Made by a program: the position numbers and the translations under genes
Part shown: positions 50,000 through 60,524 of the stretch, piece after piece
Layout: each line of letters starts with the position of its first letter
How positions within the stretch are numbered: position 1 is the stretch's first letter
Notes under the pieces: model-generated
Databases searched by the model: none
Seen by the model: only the letters and a program-made list of their open reading frames with translations
Told to the model about the DNA's origin: nothing
NCBI GenBank assembly: GCA_023512835.1
Contig: JAKCVP010000375.1
Coordinates: 62,001 to 126,000 of the forward strand
Reading direction: 5' to 3'
Source: Taxillus chinensis
Taxonomy: Eukaryota; Streptophyta; Magnoliopsida; Santalales; Loranthaceae
Length of the DNA: 64,000 bases

Positions 50000-52900
50000 T
50001 CATCGACTAGGAGTCGGGGTCGGCGATCCTGGAGGCCGAGGCGTCGCTTCTGCTTCTTGTTCATGAACCGGCGTTAGGTGCCGTGCAATGATTGGCGTGC
50101 GGTCAAGAGCCGCTCCGGATACAATCGTCGGACTCAAATCAACAGGTGGTGTTGTTGCACTGGCGTGCTGCCCGACCTCTGAGGAAGACACAGTCAGTGC
50201 CGAGGGGCTTGGCTCAGGTGAAGGTTTTGACGCTGCAACAACGCTGTTCTGGCTGTCAGACCGCATCATAGGCTCTGCAGACAGCTTCGATCGAGGTTTG
50301 CTTGCAGGGCCAAGGGCGCGTGGACTGCGCGTCGTTGCTCGATAGTGACCTAGTTCCTCGTCTTCGTCATCACCATAATCGCCAGCTCCCGGACGCTCTC
50401 TCTCAAGGGCTCGACGGCGCGACTCGACCTGTTCTGCTGACGGCTTCGGGCGGAGTTTTTCTTCGCTTGTAGAAGCAGGTGCTGAGTTGTGCATTTGAAG
50501 ATTCGCGATCGTATGGCTAGGCACCCGTCGCGACATCGTTGATGATTGGGAACCGTTGTCAGAAATACCAAGGCCACTACTGACCCTCCATTCCTCCAGT
50601 GCGGACATGGATTTACCAACAGATGAGGCTGCTTCGCTACGGGCCTCGTCTGTATAAATACTAGCTGAGCTCATGGAGTCGTCCCTGCTCGAACCGTGAT
50701 AGCTACTTCCAGTGTGACTGAGACCGGGTGGGAAGCTGGTTGAGGAGGTCGAAGTCGGACTCTCGTCGATGTTGAAAGATTCATTGCGTAGGCCGGACTG
50801 AGGCATGGAAGATGAAATAGACATGGGACCAAGGTTCGGCGATGGCTCACCTGATGTTGGTGGCTTCCAGTGACATAGGCGCGACATGACCTCAGTAAAC
50901 TTCTGTTGTGTAGGTGGCTTTTCGATAAGAGCATCGAAATAATGCGGCGCTTGCAGCTCTTTGAGATATCCAGTAACGGCGACAATTGGGGTGTGGCAAT
51001 TGGCATTCTTCGTCTCGCGAATCATGCGAGCCACATCACTGCCATTGGCCTGCGGGAGTTTGAACTCCGTCATGATGAGGTCGAACTTGACGCTTCCCAT
51101 TGCGTACCTCATAGCCTCCTCGCCGTTGAGGACGATAATGGCACGACAGCGCAGCTTCTCCAGCAGCTTTTCGATGACGATCCTAGAGATGGGATGGTCT
51201 TCACACACCAATATATCCAAAGGCTTGAAGACTGGTCCTTCACCAAGTGAGATTTGTGAGATGCGCCTTGAACTATGCCGGCGGCGTTGAACGCGAAGCA
51301 AGGCTTTCTGGCGGGCTTCGTCATTGTCGGAGGAGGATGGCGATACATCTAGGACTTGGCTTCGATGTTTTTGATGGTGACGAGTCAAGCCCTCGCGAGG
51401 CTGGTCACTTTCATTGGAGCCGATTGTATGTGATCTAGTCCGTGGAGACGCTGAACCTGTGCCTGTGGATCCTTGAGGGGGTCTCTCTGTCGTGCTTGGT
51501 GACCGAGCGGTGCGAATTGGTGAGGAAGTCGCCGAGCTTGTTTTCAACGAATTTGCAACTCGAGGCATGTCGAAAAAACTTCCGGGTTGGAGACTGCCTG
51601 ACTGGGTAGACCCGCTAGAAGTCTTGCGGCGCTCATGGTGCTGTCCGGTGCTGAATTGTACCAAAGGCGATGATGGCTGACTACCACGGCTTGGTGAGGA
51701 AGCAGCATGGCTTGTCTGTGATGGCGATGCTGATCTCTCAGCGCGACTTATAGACAGCTTGCGCTTGTCAGGCATGGTGATCAATGGACTGCTCTCAAGT
51801 GTTGGCGTCGATACGGCTGACTGCCCCTGTTGTTGCTTGGCTTGCGCATGAGATCTGCTCTGGGCCTGTAAAGCTTCAGCGCGCAACTTTTGAATAACAT
51901 CCTTGTTGGCCTTTTCTAGGACGGGCAGGTTCTTGAAGGAGAACTGTCCAAAGTCATCAGCCATGACGGGCTCGCTGAGCCTTCTGCTGCGACTCTCGCG
52001 GACATGTGGAGGAATGGACAACGGCAAGAGACCTCTTTTGTTCGAGATGGTTTGGGCAGTCCGTACGCGGCCCAGCGCGTCATGAGGTCGTTCCGGATAC
52101 TCGCCGGACGGTGTCGCAGCGGGCGAGAAGTCTTGGTCGTCGAATTCGCCAGTGAAATCTTGGTGCGTCGCACCTCGAGCATCAAAATATTCGGTGTTTT
52201 CAGGGTTGTCAATGACAGGGACGAACGAGGGCTGCGTCTCTCGTAGATTGTCCCAGTCAATGCCATCGAACCATGGGTGACTCCGAATTTCTTCACCGCC
52301 GGAGGAATACTTTTCTTGGACGTTGGCACCGAGGCGCTTGCTTGGGTCCGAGCATATTAGCTTTTCAATAAGGTCTCTTGCCTCCTCGGACGCCTCACAA
52401 TCCTCATCGTCCGGCCAATCGATCTTGCGACGCAGGATGTTTTCGAAGACTTGGTCAGGAGTATTGGCGTGAAATGGTGGGTATCCAAAGAGGAATTCAA
52501 ACAGAATGCAGCCGAGAGACCACCAGTCGCTCATCTCATCTTGCCCAAGGCCATTGATAGTTTCTGGTGCAAGGTAGTCGGGAGTCCCGACAAAGCGGCG
52601 GTTGCTATCATCAGGGTCGTAGAGAGCCATTGCCGGAGGGGGCATAGAGGATCCCGCATTCAGAGGGGGTGTGCCTTGCTTTGGCAGACTGCTGGAGGCA
52701 TTACTGCTGGTATGTCGAAGTCCGTAGCCCTCTTGGGAGTCGTCCTCCTCCTTCAAAGGCTCCTCAGCGTGGGGACTGTGACGTGCATTGCTCCATGACT
52801 CATCGTACAATGAGAAGCGCCGGAACGCGGCAGTAAGCGAGTCCGCGTCCGTAGTATCACTCTGGTGACCTGAATTGGATCGAGTGGGCTCTCTGCCGCT

Positions 52901-55900
52901 CACCGAGGTGTCTCGGCTCAGGCTGAAATAGGATGGCTGTTGTTGAGTGGCGTCGTTGGCGTAGACCGCAGTCAACGAGGGCGTGTGTCCCGGGGAGAAG
53001 TTGCCCTGAAAGTCAAAAGACGCTGAGCGAGAAGACGCCACTGATCCTGATCGGGGGAGATGGCTCTGCTTTAGCGGATCGGGTGGAGGGTTTGCTTCAG
53101 CTTTCAGCGCTCTTTTCTGGCGGCCAATCAGACCCATACGAGACAAGCCAAAGTCTGTGAGCTTCAGATGGCCTTTCTGGTCTATGAGAAGATTGTCAGG
53201 CTTCAGGTCGCGGTGTACGATCTCTCGACTGTGCAGATGCTCAACGCCGAGCACGACCTCTGCGATATATCTCTTCGCCCAATCTTCTGGCAATGTCCCC
53301 ATGACACGGACTAGCGATGCACAGTCTCCGCCATTCAGATATTCCATGACCAAGAATACGTAATCCTTGCTGGGGAAAGTCCAATATAACTTCGCAACAA
53401 AATCGCTCTCTCCCTGCCACATCATGATCGCACGTTCGGCTTTCACATTTGTGACTTGGTTTTTGGCGACCATATCTGCCTTTTTCAGAGCTTTAATTGC
53501 GTAGTAATCTCCAGTGGATTTCTTCTTTGCAAGATAGACCGCACCAAACGCCCCTTTGCTGATAGGCTTGATAATCTCGAAATCACGGATCGAGGGCGGA
53601 ACTGCTCGTGGTTGGGATGGGACTGGATGCATTGAGAGATGTGGCGAGACTGGTGCCCTAGAAAGTTCAGACGAGGCAGCTGAAGATTGACGGCGATGGT
53701 GACGTGCGAGCGCTGGGTGCGGGTGGCTAGGGAGTGTCGGAGAGTGATATTCATTTCCCGACAGAGTTGGAGACATGAGCGGCGACTTCAGTGCTTCGGC
53801 GCCGCTAGGAATACGTGGTTTTGTGATTCGGAGCGGTGACGATGGTGCGTTCGAACTTCGCGCGGGCGAGGGATGACGCGAGGAAGAGATCGCTCGTGGA
53901 AGCACCAAGCTTGTCCGCTTCCTTTCGCGTGATGTTCCTTTTGGTGGTCCGAGTTCAGATGCTGGTGAGCCAGCCCTGGGTCTGGAGCGAACAGAGGAGC
54001 GCATGCTGCTGTCACTGTCATTTGCCATGTCTGTATCGATCTGAGTAGACGTTCTTGACTCGTATGTGATGGGATTTAGCGAGCTTGACTTTGGGGTCGG
54101 ACATCCTCGAGGGCTACTAGATCTTGTGGACATTGTGGAGGACATGGCAGCCGATGACATGCGTCTGTGTGGGCTTTCTGATGGCGAGCGGCCTGTCTCA
54201 GCTTCTCGCAAGGCCATCGCCAAAGATGAAGGTCTCTCGATGGACCCCGGTGAGAAGCGGTCCTCCTGCACACGCTCAACTTGGGGTGTGGGTTCATCGT
54301 CGATAGCGACTGCTTCTTCTTCTTCTTCTCCTTCTCCTTCTGCTTGCCCCTCGATGGCCTCTCTGGAAGTGGATGAGTCGTCATCGCTGAGCTCGTCGCT
54401 GCTGATATCGCCCGCGGCGATTCTCGAGGCTTTCTGGAGTGCTGCATCGATGCATTCCTGGACCAAACTTGCGAATTCGTTGCGGATCCTCTCCGAATAC
54501 TCGAGTATACGTCGGAACTGTAGGACTGCATCAACCTTGGCCTTGCATAATTTAGATGTCTCATCGCAGAGGGCTGCCAACCCGGCTTCATTCTCTAGTG
54601 CTCCAGCACTTGGCGATTGCCATTGCTGAACTTGGTTAATGCGACCCTCTGATTGCGGCGACTGAGTGCGAAAATCTTCAGTGTCACCATTGCGGTTTTC
54701 TTTAAGCGCCGGTGTGTTGATCTCCAGTGCAGTATCGCAAAGATCCAGGACGAGCTCTACGATTCGGGCCAAGGGACGGCGAACCGTGAATGACCTACTC
54801 CGCGAGTGGCCTCCCATGGTTGGTCTTCCTGAAGCAACTCTGTCAGACGATGGAGGTCGGCCAGGAGATCCACGACCAGAGGACGTGCTTGAGCTGCTGT
54901 GAGATGACGGGCCAATAGGCTGCCCTTTATATTCGGGAGTGGGAGGGGCGCCATCCTCGGTGACAGCAGCCTGAGTCTTGTAGTGATGCTGCGCTTCCAA
55001 AGCGTCCAGCACCTTGACTATGTGATTGCGGTGCTCAGTCAAGTGCTCTTGTGCAAGCTGCAGTTCCGCTTCAGCTTGGTGCTCCTGGAGACACAGCTCG
55101 GTATGCTTCGGGAACCACCAGGGAGTGATCTGTCGCTCACAAATGCGGCACAGAACAGGCATCGGAGGCGGATGGTTGGCGGGATCATTTGCGCCAGCCT
55201 CTGCGAGCGCGGTAAGATACTGTGCGAGCATATCTGCGCCGACTCCCAGCGATTCAACAAGGAGCTCGGGAAGATCGATAGTGACCTCGCGTTGAACTGC
55301 AGGGCGCATCATCCACATGGTCTAACAATAGTCAGTAAAGAATCCGCAGACGCCAGATCTCGTAGCATCATCACTCACGTGGCTGTCTTTACCGGTGGCA
55401 TCATAGACCAATATGCCTTGTGCTTCGAGATCCACAATACCCGCTGACAGTTCAGTTTGAGCATCGTCAAAGTCGGGATCCAGGACTTCTGGGTGCTGCT
55501 TCAACAAGGATTGTCTTCCCATAGCCATCTGGAAGCGGATTACCTTACTACCAGCATCATCGGCCTGTAAGGCTTTGGAGGCATCGGCAAAAATATTCTT
55601 CTTGTCCAGTACTAGATCGGCTATGGGTTTTCCCTGGACATCCTCTGGCTTTGTGCCTACGACATCTTGCCAACTAGCGCTTGTCCAGCGGATCTTGCCA
55701 TCTAGCGTTAAGTCTACGATAACGTTGAGGGGGCGCTCGGCAGCTTCGCGTAGTTGGACATTCTCCTCCCTAACTTCAGCAGTGGTCATACGATGCGCCT
55801 TGGAACGCGACGGGGTATGGCCCTGAGATTCCTCTTGCTTGAGTGTTTGCACAGCCCCAGGGAGTGGGGTTAGTCGGCCTTGGAGAGGCGATGTGGTTCT

Positions 55901-55915
55901 TGGGGATTGAGACAT
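50000..55915 (-). CDS. RIM15: RIM15-like serine/threonine kinase with PAS and receiver domains, 2 exons
   Basis: Rim15 is the AGC-type Greatwall-related kinase that integrates nutrient signals (TORC1, PKA) and drives quiescence entry. Exons are 55915-55379 and 55321-50000, with a 57-nt intron (GTGAGT...TTAG) joining GKDSH to TMWMMRP; the product is 1952 residues. A PAS-like domain lies at about 62-130, a zinc-finger-like CRICERQITPWWFPKHTELC at about 232-252, and the kinase starts near 756 (FEIIKPISKGAFGAVYLAKK) with HRDLKPDN near 881 and TDFGLSRMG near 900. About 190 residues separate DFG from GTPDYLAPETI, the split activation segment typical of Greatwall/Rim15 kinases. A receiver domain at about 1545-1656 (DILVCEDHPISR...VAVTGY...DALIEKP) has Glu in place of the phospho-accepting Asp (LIMTEFKLP). 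The tails are Ser/Pro-rich. Confidence 0.95.
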
Positions 55916-57579
55916 GTCAAAGTAGGCTGGCCAAAGTTACGGCAGCCCCTCTGAGCCAGGCTAGAATCGAGAGCAAGAGACGACTTTGCCCATGTTTTAA
56001 CGGCAGACGGGGAATGCGACACGGGAGGCAGAGGGCGGCACTGACGGCTATCACGGTGGTGGAAGTGGAGGTTGATGGTGTTGGAGACGGGACCACGCTT
56101 CAGCCGATGGCAACGGCTAGGAGGCAACGAGCCGTCCGACTGGAGAAAGAGAGAACCAAGATGCAGTGAAGACGAGAAGGAAAGAAATGCAAAGGTCGTC
56201 GACAAGCGAAGTGGGTGGAATGGATAAGGTTGGCAAGAGCAGAGGAACGGGTTGAAGTCAGACCCGTTGTCGCAGCGGAGGGCAGCCGACGGTACGCAGG
56301 CCGGGGCGGAGGAGTGTAGATACGCGAGCTCACTCCTCTACCTTCTCTGCGGGCTCCACCACCACAAGCTCTGGCTGACGCTCGATTCCTGAAGATCATC
56401 TGCGCAGACGCTTTTTTCACTCGCTCACGTTCATATGCACGCTCACTTCTGTTGACCGCCCTGCAGAGGGTTTGCGCTGGCGACCCAGCAACCGCCATGT
56501 CACTCGTCTCTCAGCCCTCGCGCAAGTGATCGATATTTCGCCGCGCGCCTTTTCTTTGTCGCCGCTGCAAGGGACTTCCTCTCGCTCTTATTCGAGCAGA
56601 TGCTTGGGTCTAGCCACGCCTCGCAACGCGCTCCTCGCATGATTCTCTCGTGAGCAAGGGCTCTCTGTCCGTGGCTTTTTCCCTCCCATCCGGGACGACG
56701 AGGATGACATCTATCCCACGTGCTACGTCTCGCAGCGAATGAGGGCCATACCTACGGCCCAATTCCCGGCACGGCTGGCGGTCACCTCAAGTGACAACAC
56801 TGCCTATCCGTCGCCCCTCCAAATAGCATCACGTCGCTGCTGCCGCCTGAGTGCGCCATTACCTAGGGTCCTTGTTCGGGGTCCGTCCAAGACCGCCCGT
56901 TTGGATGCGTCCTGGTCACTTGCACGCCCGCCGAGCATCACCCTCGACCCTTTCATAGTTCACGCCCTGCTTGACAACCGCTTGACTGTCGACCGTGCAC
57001 TGGTCGCGGACTAAGAGCGACGTGAAAGTGGAGGTGCGCCCTGTCCTTTTCATTCTTTGCACGTTGATCACCCGCACTGTGCGCTGCGAAAGCGCATCGC
57101 CAAGTGCTCAACGGCTCGTAGCTTGACGAATGACACCCTCGAAAACGTGAGACACGCATTTCATGCATCTCTTTGGAGAGGGGAAGCACGCTGCCCTACC
57201 GCTTGACGTGCGCCACGGGCACGATGATGCGAGCTCGGGTGCTTTCACTCTTCTAGCCACCTCCAGGCCTGGCCACTGCAATGTGCATCTCCTCGAACAA
57301 TTTACTGCCTGCGCAAGCAGTACCAAGACATGTGCAAACGTTCTATCGAATGGGCCATGCACACTGGTGCCAAGTTGTGTGGATCGAAGATCCAGTGACT
57401 GGGCTGAGTACGCAGGAGGTCCCACGCTACCTTTAGGTAGGTACCTTACCTCACCATGCTGGCACTCGTGTCACTATCTCGCGGCCAACACGATTCCGGC
57501 AGAGTGCCAGCCCTATTCAGAAGTGACTATGCCTGGTGACGAGACGTTGATCACTGTGACTCCCTCGATTGCTGGTTTA

Positions 57580-57581
<2 letters not shown>

Positions 57582-57614
<33 letters not shown>

Positions 57615-57622
57615 CCCCCCCC

Positions 57623-57673
<51 letters not shown>
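57582..57673. repeat. CT/TC dinucleotide microsatellite with a 12-C interruption
   Basis: About 30 bases of (CT)n, then a run of twelve C (57612-57623), CTCTCCTC, then about 45 more bases of (CT)n. It is polypyrimidine on the plus strand and intergenic. Length is likely to vary between isolates. Confidence 0.97.
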
Positions 57674-57676
<3 letters not shown>

Positions 57677-58907
57677 GTCGGACCTCAAGCTACCTCTCAG
57701 ATACTTCTGTCCTCGCGCGGCGTTCGAGTTCACCGTGTCGGCCTCCCACAATGTCGTAGAGACGAAGATCTTCGCTCACATGGTAAGCGCAAAGAACACG
57801 GTTCACACGCATGTCCAACTTGCGACTGCCCCGTAAAGTGACCTCATTTTGTTGAACGGCATATTCAAAGGCTTTTCCGTTTGGATTGGCACCTACCTGG
57901 ATACCTACCTAGTTTCATCCTTACAGACGAGAGGTTAAGCGCATCTGTTGAAGGATATCGACTAACACTAAACGAATTACGCCGGCCTCAGCGATAGCCA
58001 AGACGCCAGAGAAGCTAGTAGTCACTACTACATGTTACTATCAGTGCGATTACAGGACAGAAGAAAGAGATGCAGGGGATGCGAACGACAGTCCAGATCC
58101 ACATGCATCGAGCGCGAGGTGGAGCTGCATGTGATTTCCACAATTAGCTTCTCTCCTAGCCCTAAGGACAGGAGGTGGAATATGGTCCTGCCTGTTTTTA
58201 CGTCAATCGTTCAATGTGGTACTAAGTAGAGGACTGAGAACATGTCAAAACAACGTCGGTGTGGGACGTGAGAAACCAGTCCAGCCGTGCGCTATTCCTC
58301 CCCAAGAAGGAACATTGAGACTCCAAGGTATGCGATTCGCATCGAAATCTGTCGTAGAGGGGACACGACTGTGCTCAGCATGGCTACAGAACCTTGGCCT
58401 ATCACTAGTCCCCTCCAAGAATGTTGTTGAGTACCTTTTCCAAGGCAAGCATACGAGCAGTCCGATCTCTCGAGGCTGAGATCCACAGGTCCACTGAGGC
58501 GCTCAAGCAAGGCCAGCTGCTGCATAGCAGCAGATTCGAGCGCGAAGCCTGTCGAGAGATCGTCTGAGAAGACGCCGTGCTTCAAATATTGAGTGTACAT
58601 CTGCGCGTCGTCCTCACGTCAATGATGCCGGGAAGTATTCGAGGGAAATGGGAGTGAAGCTGGCGGGGGGAGCATGTTAAATATAGCCACCGCAGCGCAG
58701 TGACCGGTGGCACTCCGAAACCTTCGCGCGTGCTGAGCGTTGGATGATTGCACAAATTACTATCTAGGAGACGCGGAGCAAAGCCTGTCTGCAATCACTA
58801 CCTCCGCCATAGAAGGCACGCAGAAGGCCGTAAAATTGAAGTGGTCGTTGCCATCGAGGTTACCGGGCAGGCTGAAGTCCCCAGTCAGATCGAGATCGAG
58901 GAGCATT

Positions 58908-58925
58908 GACGCGACTTTCCGCGTC
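58908..58925. promoter_or_regulatory. Inverted repeat GACGCG-n6-CGCGTC upstream of Whi5/Nrm1-like gene
   Basis: Two 6-base arms form a perfect inverted repeat around the spacer ACTTTC, about 350 bases upstream of the start codon. Each arm carries the ACGCG core shared by MCB sites. In yeast, NRM1 is itself a target of MBF. Regulatory function here is inferred. Confidence 0.45.
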
Positions 58926-59277
58926 GTGCAAAGTGCAGTATTCATCTCAGACCCAGCCACTTCCGTCTTGCTTCTCCTTGCAGCACTGCCCGTCCACGCC
59001 GTCATTGAACCACATGCAAAATCTCCCTGACAGATTGCAAGGAGAGAATTGTCTTCTCTGCATGTACGCTCTCTGAAAGGCCTGTGGCGCCCTCTCCTTC
59101 CACTCTACCCAACGGGGCCCCTTTGTGCCCGTCCTCGCAATCCGCGCCCTTCTCCGGCCTCAACCGCCGACTTCAACCCACCTGCCTGCACACTCTGTCC
59201 CTTACACTGCCTCCCCATCCACCCTGCTACACCACTCCCTCTCTCCTTTGGCCTGCCAACTTCTCCCCCGCGAAGCA

Positions 59278-60524
59278 ATGATAGATCCAATGTTGTCCAG
59301 TCCGGGTCCGGTTCGTCCCTCCAGCGAAGAGGTAGCCGAAAAGGTCTTGCGCAGGGCGAGGGTCTCAAAGGTAAGACTGCGACTCGCGCAACCTTAGACT
59401 CGCGTTAGCAAGGGCAGTACTAACACAATTACTCTTCACAGATGACTCGAGTCTTGCAAGATCGCCTAGCTCTTGCCAATATCAAGATCAAACATGGTTG
59501 GCAGCACCGCACCATCGACTCCCTTGAGCCAGAAATCGACCGTGAACTCAAACGCAAGCGTGACCTTGCCCAGATCGATCTCTATTCAGACACTTCCTCC
59601 AACGTTTCCGGCCCGTTCTCCAGCGGAGGTCCCACATCATCACCCCTCAGTGCTCCCATTTTCTCGGACGACTTGCCCGGTCCCAACACTTCAAAAAGAT
59701 ATCGCATGGACCCCCCTATGCTACCTACAACCCGACTCAGATTTCGTCAGACTGCTACGCCTCGTGCCGGTCGAGCTCCCGTCTTGAACCCAACTTGGAA
59801 GTCGTCCTACCAGTTACCGGAATCATCCCCAACATTTCGACGCAATACTCGACTGGTGGAGGCTGAGCGGGCCTCATACTCCTCTGAGACTTCTACTGTG
59901 GCAGATGAGGACAGTCCAAGTGGCTCGGAAGAAGATGAAGAAGATATCCCGATCCATTCTTTCCAGGCCTTTGAACAGCCTGTGCTCAACTCATCCCCGC
60001 CCCGCACGCCTCCGCCATCCTTTTCACGGTCTGCACATCTGCGCCCACAAGAGCTCACTGCAACACCCAACGAGGACCTAAAACACCCTGGTAGAGAAGG
60101 TGCTGATCTTTTGCTGTACCTGGCGTCATCTCCATCGCCTGCAATGAGGGTCGACCGGATGGATAGCGCTGCAACACCATCCACACCACCTGCAAAGACC
60201 ACTCCGCTCCCCTCTTCTATGATGCATACACCCGGTACAAATATGTTCTGGGGGGCGCCCATGACACCAGGCACTTCTGGCTTCAATTTTGCCGAGTTTT
60301 GCAACGTCACACCCAGCCCCGCACAAGGGTCGTGGAACAAGACTCCAGGCACAGCGAAGACACCAAAGATGAAGACACCTTCTGCGTCAACCCGACGGCG
60401 TCTAAACTTTGACAATCTCATGCCTCCTCCACTGAACAGTCCAAAGCCCACCTCAACCCCGCGTTCGGCTCTACGCAATGACGGTCTAGGAATGGAGCTT
60501 GGTGGCGAACTCACCTCTCCTTAG
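59278..60524 (+). CDS. Whi5/Nrm1-domain G1/S transcription regulator, 2 exons
   Basis: Proteins of this family (yeast Whi5, Nrm1) bind SBF/MBF and repress G1/S genes. Exons are 59278-59370 and 59442-60524; the 71-nt intron runs GTAAGA...CACAG with a perfect TACTAAC branch site. The product is 391 residues. The short family motif is split by the intron: EEVAEKVLRRARVSK then MTRVLQDRLALANIKIKHGW (residues about 17-51). The rest is disordered, with many Ser-Pro and Thr-Pro sites expected for cyclin-dependent kinase control (e.g. SSPPRTPPPS, TPSTPPAKTTP, KTPKMKTPS), plus ADLLLYLASSPSPA, LPSSMMHTPGTNMF and SGFNFAEFCNVTPS, which look conserved. Whether it is functionally Whi5 or Nrm1 cannot be told from sequence alone. 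Confidence 0.82.

Larger units (their letters stand above)
55916..59277. other. 3.4 kb gene-free divergent region
   Basis: Lies between the starts of the RIM15-like gene (-) and the Whi5/Nrm1-like gene (+). It holds a long CT microsatellite (57582-57673), several TAGGTA/TACCTA words, and an inverted CGCG-core repeat at 58908-58925. Frames up to 198 codons exist, but the longest one runs through the microsatellite. The final 220 bases before 59278 are strongly pyrimidine-rich, as in a fungal leader. No gene is supported. Confidence 0.55.

Noticed and set aside
57163..57759. 198-codon plus-strand frame containing a Leu-Ser repeat
   Set aside because: The repeat is just the CT microsatellite in translation; no homology is seen on either side.
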